In this document: in pieces, positions 15,474-26,490 of the stretch | Layout: each line of letters opens with the position of its first letter | Numbering within the stretch: position 1 is the first letter of the stretch | DNA from: Reyranella sp. | Lineage (GTDB): Bacteria; Pseudomonadota; Alphaproteobacteria; Reyranellales; Reyranellaceae | Direction of reading: 5' to 3' | Length of the DNA stretch: 38,378 nt | Assembly (NCBI RefSeq): GCF_030651995.1 | Contig: NZ_JAUSBN010000058.1 | Span: 1 to 38,378, forward strand | Translations under genes and position numbers: made by a program | Notes under the pieces: generated by a model | Database searches by the model: none | What the model saw: only the letters and a program-made list of their open reading frames with translations | What the model was told of the DNA's origin: nothing

Positions 15474-15954
15474 TCTGAAGGGCGGCAAACGTCGAGAAAT
15501 CGGCGGACTGATCCTAGGGGAACATGTTGAAGGGGAAACGTTCAGAATAGTTGAACTCACAGTCCAAAAGACTGGAAGTTCCCCTGTCCACTTCATTCGT
15601 GATCCATCATTCCACCAGCCGCAACTGGATGACTTCTTCGCCCGCACCGGCAACGACTATGCACGGTTCAATTATATGGGCGAATGGCACTCGCACCCAA
15701 GCTTCGAGCCGTTGCCGAGCACCGAAGACATCATGTCCATGCAAGAGATCGTCGAGGATTCCACCGTTGGCGTGAACTTCTTGGTGCTTGTCATTGCGCG
15801 TCTCATACGCCTGGATAATATCCAGCTCAGCGCGATGCTATTTCAACCCCATTATCCGCCATCAGAAATCGATGCAGTGCTCGAAGATGCAGCGGATCAA
15901 AAAGTCTCACTCGTGCGAAGGTTCTTTCGCAGCGTCTTCAATCGAGCAACTTAA
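15427..15954 (+). CDS. JAB/JAMM isopeptidase (Cap3-like)
   Basis: A 175-residue zinc metalloprotease of the JAB/MPN family, the deconjugating partner of Cap2-type enzymes. The JAMM signature is complete: Glu24 in RREIGGLILGE, His88 and His90 in EWHSHP, then exactly seven residues to Ser98 and Asp101 (PSTED). Length fits single-domain bacterial JAB proteins. The chosen ATG lies inside the end of the E2-E1 gene (47-base overlap); the longer frame upstream is in the wrong sequence context. The ribosome site is weak, so translational coupling is likely. It would be expected to trim or reverse the conjugates made by the upstream enzyme. Its last 17 bases overlap the convergent TIR gene. Confidence 0.9.
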   Translation: MKLLLPRSVLNRLRHDLKGGKRREIGGLILGEHVEGETFRIVELTVQKTGSSPVHFIRDPSFHQPQLDDFFARTGNDYARFNYMGEWHSHPSFEPLPSTEDIMSMQEIVEDSTVGVNFLVLVIARLIRLDNIQLSAMLFQPHYPPSEIDAVLEDAADQKVSLVRRFFRSVFNRAT

Positions 15955-16855
15955 GGACGCCGTGCGCCTTGATGATTTGCGAGATCTTCGTGCAGGCGGG
16001 CCCCAAGCGCGCCGCCAAATCGTCTGGTTTGTCCGGTATCTGATAGGCAATGGTATTCAGCCCGTGCAGGTCCGATGGTAGGTGCAGTCCATCGACTCTT
16101 GGGTGGATCAAGATGCTACGCAAGCGCCCGAGCTTACCCATAAAGAGTCCGAGCTCGAACAACACGTTGTCCCTTAGCGTCTTGTGCTCCCGTCCACGCG
16201 TTTGAACGATATCGTCGGGCTGAGCGATCGCTACCGCGTAGTCCGCCGTCGCAACCTGCTTTTCTAGCGCTTCTAGAGCGAAGCCACCGGCGAAGAACAC
16301 CCCGTCGGTCCAGACAGTTGGCAACGACACATGCTCCAGCCCCACCTGCAGTGTCTGAGCGACCTCCAGTGATTCTTTGGATGAAATAATAAAGAGCCGT
16401 GGGTTCGCATTCGGAACAGGAATATCTCTATTCCTGGCGAAGAGGCGGCGCGCGAGTTCCTTGGCAAGATAGAGCCACATTTTTGGATGCTGCTCACAGA
16501 TGCGCCGAAAGTCGGCACTGGACAATTTCAGCGCAACCACCGGTTCAGTTGCGACGACATCTGCCGAGCGCTTCTGCGCCGGCTCAATTGCAGCCATTTC
16601 GCCAACGTGTTGACCGGCCCGGCGCGGAGCAATCGTATTACCGTTAACGACGACGCTCACGACCCCGGCGATCAGCAAATACACATCATCGTCGTCCGCA
16701 TTCTGCCGGACAATGTAGTCGTTCTGTTGGAATTCAAGGAGGGCGCCAACCTTGATGGCCTCAGCAGCGATTTCTACGCTGCCATCGATCAGCTCCAGGC
16801 GCCTCACCGCATCAACGAGATGCGCGGCGCCTTCCCCTTCAAATTTTTCTTTCAT
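15938..16855 (-). CDS. Cyclic-nucleotide-binding domain / TIR-like effector (PycTIR/CAP12-type)
   Basis: A 305-residue putative immune effector. Residues about 25-140 form a Crp-type cyclic-nucleotide-binding domain: EFQQNDYIVRQ, DDVYLLIAGVVSVVVNG, and the phosphate cassette GQHVGEMAAIEPAQKRSA. Residues about 150-305 are a TIR-like domain of the CAP12/PycTIR type: RLFIISSKES, EKQVATADYAVAI and DNVLFELGLFMG, where Glu234 is the likely NADase catalytic residue. On binding a cyclic nucleotide it would be expected to destroy NAD. ATG 16855 (MKEKFEGEG) is preferred; an in-frame ATG at 16888 adds 11 residues without a ribosome site. It is convergent with the cyclase/E2-E1/JAB genes, and is probably the effector of that system, although it could answer to PycC. 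Confidence 0.86.
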   Translation of the reverse strand: MKEKFEGEGAAHLVDAVRRLELIDGSVEIAAEAIKVGALLEFQQNDYIVRQNADDDDVYLLIAGVVSVVVNGNTIAPRRAGQHVGEMAAIEPAQKRSADVVATEPVVALKLSSADFRRICEQHPKMWLYLAKELARRLFARNRDIPVPNANPRLFIISSKESLEVAQTLQVGLEHVSLPTVWTDGVFFAGGFALEALEKQVATADYAVAIAQPDDIVQTRGREHKTLRDNVLFELGLFMGKLGRLRSILIHPRVDGLHLPSDLHGLNTIAYQIPDKPDDLAARLGPACTKISQIIKAHGVLKLLD

Positions 16856-17123
16856 TGTCGTCTTCTCGATGTGCCAGCCGGCGTTCATGGAACGCTACAG
16901 CTGCAGATTGTTCCGCTTTATCTATGTACGCAACCTAAATGGCGCGGGTGGTCGAGAACGAACAGAGACTTCTCACGGAGCCGCTCAATCTGCCGCGTCT
17001 GACCAGTCCGACCGATTCACACGCTACCGCTCGATATTGCCGAACGCGTCGACGTTGCTGATTTGAAGTGAGAGATCTATCGTCTTTTATCTCCACAGAA
17101 TGAAATCGAGGTGGAGAGGCGAT

Positions 17124-17393
17124 ATGATCGCGACCCCGCAAGCAGTCCGCAGGACAATTCGCCGGCAGCAGTTGAGAGAGATCGTCCCGCTTGCCGATAG
17201 CACAATCTATGACATGGAGCGGCGCGGCGATTTTCCCCAGCGCTTCTATCTCACATCACGGTGCGTCGTTTGGGATTTGGCAGAAGTCGAAGCGTGGCTT
17301 GACGCACGGCGCCGAGCCTCGCAGGCCAAGACCATCCAGCGTGCGCCGAGTCCCGATGTGAAGTTGCGCCGCTCGCGGCCCGTCAGACACTAG
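17124..17393 (+). CDS. AlpA-family excisionase/transcriptional regulator
   Basis: An 89-residue winged-helix DNA-binding protein of the AlpA (phage regulator/Xis-like) family. The helix-turn-helix core reads REIVPLADSTIYDMERRGDFPQRFYL, shown here in part as VPLADSTIYDMERRGDF, followed by RCVVWDLAEVEAWLDARR, the usual end of the domain. The tail is basic (RRSRPVRH). ATG 17124 has GAGAGGC upstream and begins at the conserved region; the ATG at 17100 is less well placed. It converges on the integrase with an 11-base overlap, suggesting that it directs excision or controls integrase expression. Confidence 0.82.
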   Translation: MIATPQAVRRTIRRQQLREIVPLADSTIYDMERRGDFPQRFYLTSRCVVWDLAEVEAWLDARRRASQAKTIQRAPSPDVKLRRSRPVRH

Positions 17394-18639
17394 GGTCCAG
17401 CTCGAGCAGGCCCATTGTCGGGGGGAGCAGCGATGGCGAATACTTCTGCCCCACGACCCACGCGTCGATCAGGGTGGACCATTCCTGCAGCATATGCCGG
17501 CGTTGGTGCTCGTACTCAGCCTTGTTGTAGACACCGCGCGACGACCTTCCGTCCTCGTGCGCCAGACACTTCTCGATCCAGTCACTATTGAAGCCGAGTT
17601 CATTCAGGAGAGTAGAGCCAGTGCGTCGAAGATCGTGAACCGTGAAGGGATCGAGCGGCAGCCCCTCCCTCTTTGCCCTAGCAACGACCGCTGTCGTGAT
17701 GCGATTGAATGTGGCCCGCGACATCGGGGCGTCTGCGTCGTAGCGCGATGGCAGGACGTATCGTGAATTGCCCGCACATGTCTTGAGCGCGATGAATATG
17801 TCTACGGCTTGCTGCGACAGGTAGACGTTGTGGGCTTTCGACCGCTTCATTCGCTCTTTGGGGATGGACCACACTGCGTTTTCGAAATCAACTTCATCCC
17901 AGGTCGCATCCTGCAGCTCGCTCTTCCTGACCATCGTCAGCAGGAACAACTTCATGCCCAGCCGGATCGTTGGGAGCGTCGGCACGTGCTCCAGTTGACC
18001 AAGCATGACGCGGATCTCCGCCGGAGAGAGCGAGCGATCCTTGGGAACGAACGTCGCGATCGACGCGGGCCCGACGTCATCTGCGGGATTAGGGACCTTC
18101 TCGCCATGTAGGATGGCGAACGCGAAGATCTGCTTCACGATGTCCCGCACATGGACGGCCGTGGCGGGAGCGCCACGCTCTTTGACTTTCCCGCACATCG
18201 TGCGGAGATCGTCGGGCGTGATCTCCGTCAGCAGCCTGTTCCGAAACGTCGGCAGGATGTCGCGCTCGTATATCGTGCGCCGCATTGCCTTCGTGCTGTC
18301 AGCCATGCGCGACTCTTCGAACCACTTCTCCCCGAATTCGCCGAACCGCTTCGCCTCCTTTAGTCGCCGCTTGTCGTGCTGCTTCTCTTGGGCCGGAGAC
18401 CGACCCTCCGAGATGGTCCGCTTGGCGTCGACCAACCTCTCCCGCGCCCGAGCAAGCGAGAGGCCCTCAGGTCCATATCGTCCGAGCGTCAGCGTCTCGC
18501 GGCGTCCGTTGAGGCGGTAATCGTACCGGAACACAATCGCGCCCGACGGCTGTACCACGACATACATACCGTCACGGTCACTTACCTTATATAATTTCTG
18601 CTGTGATTTCAGCGCCTTAATCGCCGTATCAGTAAGCAA
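17383..18639 (-). CDS. Tyrosine-family site-specific integrase (P4-type, Arm domain)
   Basis: A 418-residue integrase that inserts and excises the element. The N-terminal Arm-binding DUF4102-like domain is visible (DTAIKALKSQQKLYKVSD, GRRETLTLGRYGPEGLSL). The catalytic domain has Arg238 (TMVRKSELQDATW), His335-x-x-Arg338 (VHDLRRTGSTLL), His361 (CLAHEDGRSS) and Tyr371 (GVYNKAEY), so it looks functional. Start is TTG 18639, with GGAGG 5 bases upstream; the longer frame to 18720 crosses this ribosome site and is rejected. It lies beside the 3' end of guaA, a known integration hotspot, with repeated TACCGTCA motifs upstream. Confidence 0.92.
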   Translation of the reverse strand: MLTDTAIKALKSQQKLYKVSDRDGMYVVVQPSGAIVFRYDYRLNGRRETLTLGRYGPEGLSLARARERLVDAKRTISEGRSPAQEKQHDKRRLKEAKRFGEFGEKWFEESRMADSTKAMRRTIYERDILPTFRNRLLTEITPDDLRTMCGKVKERGAPATAVHVRDIVKQIFAFAILHGEKVPNPADDVGPASIATFVPKDRSLSPAEIRVMLGQLEHVPTLPTIRLGMKLFLLTMVRKSELQDATWDEVDFENAVWSIPKERMKRSKAHNVYLSQQAVDIFIALKTCAGNSRYVLPSRYDADAPMSRATFNRITTAVVARAKREGLPLDPFTVHDLRRTGSTLLNELGFNSDWIEKCLAHEDGRSSRGVYNKAEYEHQRRHMLQEWSTLIDAWVVGQKYSPSLLPPTMGLLELDPSV

Positions 18640-18683
18640 GGGAGCCTCCGAAAGTACAAAACATCGGAGAAAGGCGCGAACTA

Positions 18684-18840
18684 TACCGTCACGGCGAAAG
18701 TGGCGTTGCTGAAAGGCCAATTTCTTTTTGAAATCAAATACTTAATCTCAAAAACATACCGTCAGCACCTCTCTTGGCCCTGACGGTATCGCGAAGTTGG
18801 GGTCGGGACAACAATCCCCATACCGACCACTATACCGTCA
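18684..18840. repeat. TACCGTCA repeats, candidate integrase arm-binding sites
   Basis: The octamer TACCGTCA occurs at 18684, 18757 and 18833, and inverted (TGACGGTA) at 18781; a further copy lies inside the integrase gene at 18567. The copies at 18757 and 18780 form a 9-base inverted repeat (TACCGTCAG / CTGACGGTA, 14-base spacer). The clustering between integrase and guaA fits arm-type sites in attR. Confidence 0.55.
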
Positions 18841-18955
18841 AACCGGAGCTGTACCCCCCGATAGACGGCGATAGGTGAAGCATGTCTTTTTATTATTTAT
18901 CAATGCTTTAGGTCGTAGTCTGGCGTACCAGCGGATACTGCTGGAAGGGCAAAAA

Positions 18956-18976
18956 TCATTCCCACTCGATCGTCCC
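18956..18976 (-). other. Presumed attachment core at the 3' end of guaA
   Basis: The last codons and stop of guaA (GGGACGATCGAGTGGGAATGA on the minus strand spans this interval) border the integrase region. Elements of this kind duplicate the guaA end on insertion. No second copy was seen in the window, so the other end should lie left of position 1. Inference from location. Confidence 0.4.
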
Positions 18977-20506
18977 CGGCGGCTTGCTGGTGATGTCATA
19001 GGTCACCCGGTTCACGCCGCGGCATTCGTTGATGATGCGGTTGGCGACGCGGCCCAGGAAGGCGTGGTCGAACGGGTAATAGTCAGCGGTCATGCCGTCG
19101 GTCGAGGTGACGGCGCGCAGCGCGCAGGCCTGGTCGTAGGTGCGCCCGTCGCCCATCACGCCGACGGTGCGGACCGGCAAGAGGACTGCGAAGGCCTGCC
19201 AGATCTCGTCGTAGAGGCCGGCCTTGCGGATCTCGTCGAGATAGACGGCGTCGACCTGCCTGAGGAGATCGAGCTTCTCCTTCGTGATGTCGCCGGGGAT
19301 GCGGATGGCGAGGCCGGGGCCGGGGAACGGATGGCGGTTCACCAGGTCGGCCGGCAGGCCCAGCTCGCGGCCGAGCGCCCTCACCTCGTCCTTGAACAGC
19401 TCGCGCAACGGCTCGACCAGCTTCATGTTCATGCGCGCCGGGAGTCCGCCGACATTGTGGTGGCTCTTGATCGTCACCGACGGGCCGCCGGTGAAGGACA
19501 CCGATTCGATCACGTCGGGATAGAGCGTGCCCTGGGCCAGGAAGTTTGCGCCGCCGATCTTCTTCGCTTCGGCCTCGAACACGTCGATGAACAGCGCGCC
19601 GATCGTCTTGCGCTTCTTCTCCGGGTCGGTGACGCCGGCCAGCGCCTTCAGGAAGGTCTCCGAGGCGTCGGCGTGGATCAGCGGGATGTTGTAGTGGTCG
19701 CGGAACAGGCGGACGACCTGCTCGCCCTCTTCCTTGCGCAGCAGGCCGTGGTCGACGAACACGCATTGCAGCTGGTCGCCGATCGCCTCGTGCAGCAGCA
19801 CGGCCACGACGCTCGAGTCGACGCCGCCGGAGAGGCCGCAGATCACACGGCCCTTGCCGACCTGGGCGCGGACCTGCTCGATGGCGCGCTCGCGGAACGC
19901 GGCCATGGTCCAGTCGCCTTTTGCTCCCGCGATGTTCAGCGCGAAGTTGCGCAGGAGCTTGGCGCCGTCGGGCGTGTGCATCACCTCGGGGTGGAACTGC
20001 ACGCCGTAATAGCCGCGGCTCTCGTCGGCGATGGCGGCGAAGGGCGCGTTCTCGCTGGTGGCGACGACGGAGAAGCCGGCCGGCAGCTTCGTCACCCGGT
20101 CGCCGTGGCTCATCCAGACCTGCTTGCGGTCGCCCGGCTCCCACACGCCCTCGAACAGGCGGGTCGAGGCCTTGATCTCGACCTCGGCGCGGCCGAACTC
20201 GCGGTGATGGCCGCTCTCGACCGAGCCGCCCAGCTCCTTGGCCATGGTCTGCTCGCCGTAGCAGATGCCCAGCACCGGCACGTCGGCGGTGAAGATGGCG
20301 GGATGGGCGGCCGGCGACTGGCCCTCGGTCACCGAGGCCGGGCCGCCGGAGAGGATGATGCCTCTCGGATCGAACGCCTTGATCCGGGCGTCATCGACGG
20401 ACTGGAAGGGCAGGATTTCACAGTAAACCCCGGCTTCGCGCACGCGGCGGGCGATCAGCTGGGTAACCTGGGAACCGAAATCGACGATCAGCAAACGGTC
20501 GGTCAT
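18956..20506 (-). CDS. guaA: GMP synthase (glutamine-hydrolysing)
   Basis: A complete 516-residue GuaA, converting XMP to GMP with glutamine and ATP, the last step of de novo guanine nucleotide synthesis. The glutamine amidotransferase domain has the nucleophile region [12 protein letters not shown] and GVQFHPEV; the ATP-pyrophosphatase domain has the P-loop [17 protein letters not shown]; the C-terminal dimerisation domain ends [18 protein letters not shown]. The gene remains intact although the element is inserted at its 3' end, as expected when the attachment core restores the final codons. guaB lies about 4.3 kb away on the same strand. Confidence 0.97.
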   Translation of the reverse strand: MTDRLLIVDFGSQVTQLIARRVREAGVYCEILPFQSVDDARIKAFDPRGIILSGGPASVTEGQSPAAHPAIFTADVPVLGICYGEQTMAKELGGSVESGHHREFGRAEVEIKASTRLFEGVWEPGDRKQVWMSHGDRVTKLPAGFSVVATSENAPFAAIADESRGYYGVQFHPEVMHTPDGAKLLRNFALNIAGAKGDWTMAAFRERAIEQVRAQVGKGRVICGLSGGVDSSVVAVLLHEAIGDQLQCVFVDHGLLRKEEGEQVVRLFRDHYNIPLIHADASETFLKALAGVTDPEKKRKTIGALFIDVFEAEAKKIGGANFLAQGTLYPDVIESVSFTGGPSVTIKSHHNVGGLPARMNMKLVEPLRELFKDEVRALGRELGLPADLVNRHPFPGPGLAIRIPGDITKEKLDLLRQVDAVYLDEIRKAGLYDEIWQAFAVLLPVRTVGVMGDGRTYDQACALRAVTSTDGMTADYYPFDHAFLGRVANRIINECRGVNRVTYDITSKPPGTIEWE

Positions 20507-20551
20507 GGGGCGATATAAGCGTGCCCGGCCGGGGCGGCAACCGTTGTCCTC

Positions 20552-20650
20552 AAAGGTCCCTCACTTCGTTCGGGATGACAGCGATTTTGGGGCCGGCGCA
20601 CGGCGCAAAACCCGAGAAAATTGTCATCCCGAGCGAAGCGAGGGACCTTT
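20552..20650. repeat. 29-base imperfect inverted repeat between guaA and GNAT genes
   Basis: Arms at 20552-20580 and 20622-20650 match at 27 of 29 positions and are separated by 41 bases. Each arm reads AAAGGTCCCTC-CTTCG-TCGGGATGACA with two variable positions. It resembles dispersed REP/MITE-like palindromes; a 99-nt transcript would fold into a long hairpin. No gene inside. Confidence 0.8.
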
Positions 20651-20659
20651 CGCTTCGGT

Positions 20660-21226
20660 TCACCCCTCCGCCGCCAGCCTTCGCCGGATCAGCGGGGCGC
20701 CGAGGTCGTGCCAGGCGTAGGCGATCTCGTCGACGTCGGTGCCGCCCATCGTGTCGACCCGCTCGCCCACCCGCTCGCCGCCCAGCCCCTCGTAGAAGAA
20801 GCGGGTCGGGTTCCGGGCCAGCATCCACAGGACGGCGGTGTCGCAGCGGTCCGCCTTGAGCTGGCGGAACAGCGTGCCCAGCAGCTTGCGGCCGAGGCCG
20901 AGGTTCTGGAAATCGGGCTCGACGTAGAGCGTGTAGACCTCGCCCACCCGGATCTCGCGGCCGTCGAGGCCTTCCGGCGGATCGCGCACCGGGCCGCAGC
21001 TGCCGAAGCCCACCACGCCCATGTCCTTGTCGTCGGCCACGAAGACGCCGCGCGCCTCGGCCGGGTCCTGCAGGAGCTGCGACCACCAGGCCGACTGGCG
21101 CACGTCCGACATGGCGACCAGCATCGCGTCGGGTAGCAGGCCGACATAGGCCGCCTGCCAGGTCTCGACATGGACCCGCCCGATCGCCGCGGCGTCGTGG
21201 CGGCTGGCCCGGCGGATGCGGATCAT
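20660..21226 (-). CDS. GNAT family N-acetyltransferase
   Basis: A 188-residue acetyl-CoA-dependent acetyltransferase of unknown substrate. Motifs are clear: IRRASRHDAAAIGRVHVETW at the start, shown in part as ASRHDAAAIGRVHVETW; VGEVYTLYVEPDFQNLGLG, with the acetyl-CoA loop QNLGLGRKLL; and LWMLARNPTRFFYEGLGGE, the usual motif B. The C-terminal tail is WHDLGAPLIRRRLA. Its ATG overlaps the stop of the RsmB-type gene by 4 bases (ATGA), so the two are co-translated; a ribosomal-protein or small-molecule substrate cannot be told apart. Confidence 0.88.
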   Translation of the reverse strand: MIRIRRASRHDAAAIGRVHVETWQAAYVGLLPDAMLVAMSDVRQSAWWSQLLQDPAEARGVFVADDKDMGVVGFGSCGPVRDPPEGLDGREIRVGEVYTLYVEPDFQNLGLGRKLLGTLFRQLKADRCDTAVLWMLARNPTRFFYEGLGGERVGERVDTMGGTDVDEIAYAWHDLGAPLIRRRLAAEG

Positions 21227-22632
21227 GCCGCAGCCTCGCCCGGTTCCTCCGGCGCGTCGGGAGCGGCCTCGGGGGCGTCCTCCGCAGGGGGGACCTCGGG
21301 CGCCGCCTTCTCCTTCGCCTTGCGCACCAGGGCGGCGGCGAAGAACCCGTCGGTGCCGTGCTTCAGGGGCGACAGGCGCAGGTAGGGGCCGTTCTCGACC
21401 TCGGGCGGCGGCTCGCTGGTCAGCACGTCGCGCCACAGCGCCCCCACCGGCACCACTTCGAACTCGGGATGGCGCTCCAGGAAGGAGGCGATCTGGTGCT
21501 CGTTCTCGGCCGGCAGGACCGAGCAGGTGGCGTAGATCAGGCCCCCGCCCGGCTTCACCAGCTTCGCCGCCGCATCGAGGATCATCGCCTGCTTCGGGAC
21601 CAGTTCCTCGAGGTCCTTGGGCTGCAGGGTCCAGCGGCCGTCGGGATTGCGCCGCCAGGTGCCGGTGCCGGTGCAGGGCGCGTCGACCAGCACGCGGTCG
21701 AAGGCGCCGGCCTGGCGCTTCAGCCATTTGCGGTTGTCCGCGTCGATGGCGCGGCGCTCGACATTGTGGGCGCCGGCGCGGCGCAGCCGCTGGGCCGAGC
21801 GGTCGAGGCGGGACTCATACACGTCCATCGCGACGACGCGGCCCTTGTTGTTCATGCGGGCGGCCATCGCCAGGGTCTTGCCGCCGGCGCCGGCGCAATA
21901 GTCGGCGATCTGCATGCCGGGCTGGGCATCGACCAGGGCGGCCACGAGCTGCGAGCCCTCGTCCTGGATCTCCACCAGCCCGTTCTGGAAGGCGTCGCCC
22001 TTCACCACCGAGAGCCGCCGGCGCAGGCGCAAGCCATCGGTGGCGTAGCGCATCGGCTCGGTCTCGATGCCGTCGCGGGCCAGCGCGTCGCGCGCCTCCT
22101 CCACAGTCACCTTCAGCCGGTTGACCCGCAGATCGACCGGCGGCGGCGTGTCGAGGGCGGCGATCTCGCGGCCCCAGCCCTCGCCGTAGGCTTCCTTGAA
22201 GTGCGGCGCGACCCATTCCTGGATGTTGAGGCGGACCCAGTCGGGCTGCTCGGGATGGGGCAGCGAATGGCCCTCCATCTGGCGCAGCGCGCGAACCTCG
22301 GCCTCGTCGAGCCGCGACGGGCGGTAGGTGCCGCCGTCGAACATGGCTTCGAGCCCGGCCATGTCGAGCCCCTCGACCAGCATCAGGTCGGCGGCCACGA
22401 TGGCGCGCGCCCCGCGGTCGGGATGGCGCGTGCGCTCCAGCCACCAGGCGAGCTGGCCGTAGCGGCGCAGGATGCTCCAGACGCGATCGGACACCGCCCG
22501 CCGGTCGCCGCCGCCGATGAAGCGGCGCGCCCGGAAATAGGCGTTGGCGACGAGATCGGCCGGCCGTTCGCTGTGGCTGACGATTTCGTCGAGGAGTTCT
22601 ATGGTGGCCGCCACCCGCGCGCCCGGTGTCAC
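21223..22632 (-). CDS. RsmB/NOP-family RNA (cytosine-5) methyltransferase
   Basis: A 469-residue class I SAM-dependent RNA m5C methyltransferase, most likely acting on 16S rRNA. The N-terminal NusB-like helical domain (residues about 1-130, with RRAVSDRVWSILRRYGQLAW) precedes the catalytic domain: IADYCAGAGGKTLAMA (motif I), VLVDAPCTGTGTWRRNPD with the first catalytic Cys (motif IV), and IYATCSVLPAEN with the second Cys (motif VI). The C-terminus is a Glu/Ala/Pro-rich tail. GTG 22632 is preferred, with AAGGAGA 7 bases upstream; the longer frame overlaps the upstream divergent gene. It heads a two-gene unit with the GNAT gene. Confidence 0.92.
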   Translation of the reverse strand: MTPGARVAATIELLDEIVSHSERPADLVANAYFRARRFIGGGDRRAVSDRVWSILRRYGQLAWWLERTRHPDRGARAIVAADLMLVEGLDMAGLEAMFDGGTYRPSRLDEAEVRALRQMEGHSLPHPEQPDWVRLNIQEWVAPHFKEAYGEGWGREIAALDTPPPVDLRVNRLKVTVEEARDALARDGIETEPMRYATDGLRLRRRLSVVKGDAFQNGLVEIQDEGSQLVAALVDAQPGMQIADYCAGAGGKTLAMAARMNNKGRVVAMDVYESRLDRSAQRLRRAGAHNVERRAIDADNRKWLKRQAGAFDRVLVDAPCTGTGTWRRNPDGRWTLQPKDLEELVPKQAMILDAAAKLVKPGGGLIYATCSVLPAENEHQIASFLERHPEFEVVPVGALWRDVLTSEPPPEVENGPYLRLSPLKHGTDGFFAAALVRKAKEKAAPEVPPAEDAPEAAPDAPEEPGEAAA

Positions 22633-22663
22633 GTCTGTCTCCTTGTCAAAGCATGCCGCTACG

Positions 22664-23749
22664 ATGAATACGCCCGACGCGCAACGTCCGCGCTCCGAGC
22701 TTCTCCGCCGCACCGTCCTGGTCCTCGTCTCGGTCGTGATCGGCCTCGGCCTGATCGAGCTCGGCGTCCGCGCCTCGACCTGGACCTGGCTGTTCGCCTG
22801 GCCGAACTACGTGCTCGACGCGCGCAAGGTGCTGGCCGAGACGGACAATGGCCGCTCGGTGCACGACGCGCGGCTGGGCTACCGGCCGCGCCCCGGCTAC
22901 GCGGCCCCCGGCGTCACGATCGACGGCGACGGGCTGCGGACCACGGGGCCCGCCCCCTTGAGCAACAAGCCGGCGGGGGACAAGGCGCCGATCCTCGCGG
23001 TGGGCGATTCCTTCACCTTCGGCGAGGAGGTCAGCGACGGCGAGAGCTGGCCGGCCGACCTGCAGCGGATCACCGGCCGGCGGGTGCTGAACGGCGGCGT
23101 GAGCGGCTACGGCTTCGACCAGATCGTGCTGCGCGCCGAGGCGCTGGCGCCGGTCTACCGGCCGGGCGCCATCGTGGTGGCCTTCATCGCCGACGACATC
23201 CGCCGCACCGAGATGCGGCGCCTGTGGAGCGCCGACAAGCCCTACTTCGATCCCGACGGCGACGGGCTGGTGCTGCGCAACGTGCCGGTGCCGCCGCGCG
23301 CCCCGGCCGAGACGACGCTGACCTTCTGGCAGCGGACGATCGGCTACTCCTACGCCTTCGACTTCCTGATGCGGCGGCTCGGCCTGCTGCACGACTGGTT
23401 CGGCGATCATATCCGGGTCCACCCGGCCGGTACGGGCGAGCTCGTCGCCTGCCGCCTCACCGCGCGGCTGGCCGGGCTGCAGAAGAGCAGCGGCGCGCCG
23501 GTGCTGCTGATCGCCGCCTACGATCCCGTCGTGTGGGACGATCCGAAATTCGCCGCCGAGCAGCGTCGCCTGACCGCGGGCCTGCTGGACTGCGCCCGCC
23601 GCAACGGGCTCGCCACGCTCGACACCTACGAGGCCCTGGCCGCGACGCCGCGGCCGCGCGATCTCTACGTGCTGTGGCACATGAACGCCGGCGGCAATGC
23701 GCTGATCGCACGGCTGGTCGCGGGCGCGCTCGGCGACAAGGGCAACTGA
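22664..23749 (+). CDS. Membrane-anchored SGNH/GDSL-like hydrolase (paralogue 1)
   Basis: A 361-residue protein with one N-terminal membrane helix (RTVLVLVSVVIGLGLIELGV) and a large, probably periplasmic, SGNH-like domain. Block I is AVGDSFTFGEEVSDGESW, with the nucleophile Ser; block II/III is NGGVSGYGFDQIVLRAEAL; and VVAFIADDIRRTEM follows. A clear Asp-x-x-His block V is not obvious; LWHMNAGGNALIA near the C-terminus is the best candidate. Related proteins modify exported polysaccharides or lipids, for example by acyl removal or transfer; the substrate here is unknown. It is followed one base later by a paralogue. Confidence 0.8.
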   Translation: MNTPDAQRPRSELLRRTVLVLVSVVIGLGLIELGVRASTWTWLFAWPNYVLDARKVLAETDNGRSVHDARLGYRPRPGYAAPGVTIDGDGLRTTGPAPLSNKPAGDKAPILAVGDSFTFGEEVSDGESWPADLQRITGRRVLNGGVSGYGFDQIVLRAEALAPVYRPGAIVVAFIADDIRRTEMRRLWSADKPYFDPDGDGLVLRNVPVPPRAPAETTLTFWQRTIGYSYAFDFLMRRLGLLHDWFGDHIRVHPAGTGELVACRLTARLAGLQKSSGAPVLLIAAYDPVVWDDPKFAAEQRRLTAGLLDCARRNGLATLDTYEALAATPRPRDLYVLWHMNAGGNALIARLVAGALGDKGN

Positions 23750-23750
23750 G

Positions 23751-26338
<2,588 letters not shown>

Positions 26339-26490
26339 GCGCGCAGACGCGGGGCCGTTATGCACAAGTATTTCTAAACGGCGCCCAGGCGATCGCGTTT
26401 CCAGATTTCGACCCCGGACCGGCGCAGGATTGCGCAGGCGGTGGCGCAATCGAAAGAGAAGTTCAGCAGCGCAAAGTGCCTCAGCGGAAT

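Noticed and set aside
12163..15954. Ordinary type II CBASS locus
   Set aside because: The E2-E1 and JAMM genes fit, but no polymerase-beta-type CD-NTase motif is present; the enzyme gene has class III cyclase motifs instead.
16899..17070. tRNA-like or second attachment sequence between the TIR gene and alpA
   Set aside because: No cloverleaf could be formed and no repeat of the guaA end is present.
18875..20518. 547-residue open frame antisense to guaA
   Set aside because: High-GC shadow of guaA; no ribosome site and low-complexity Asp/His/Ala-rich translation.
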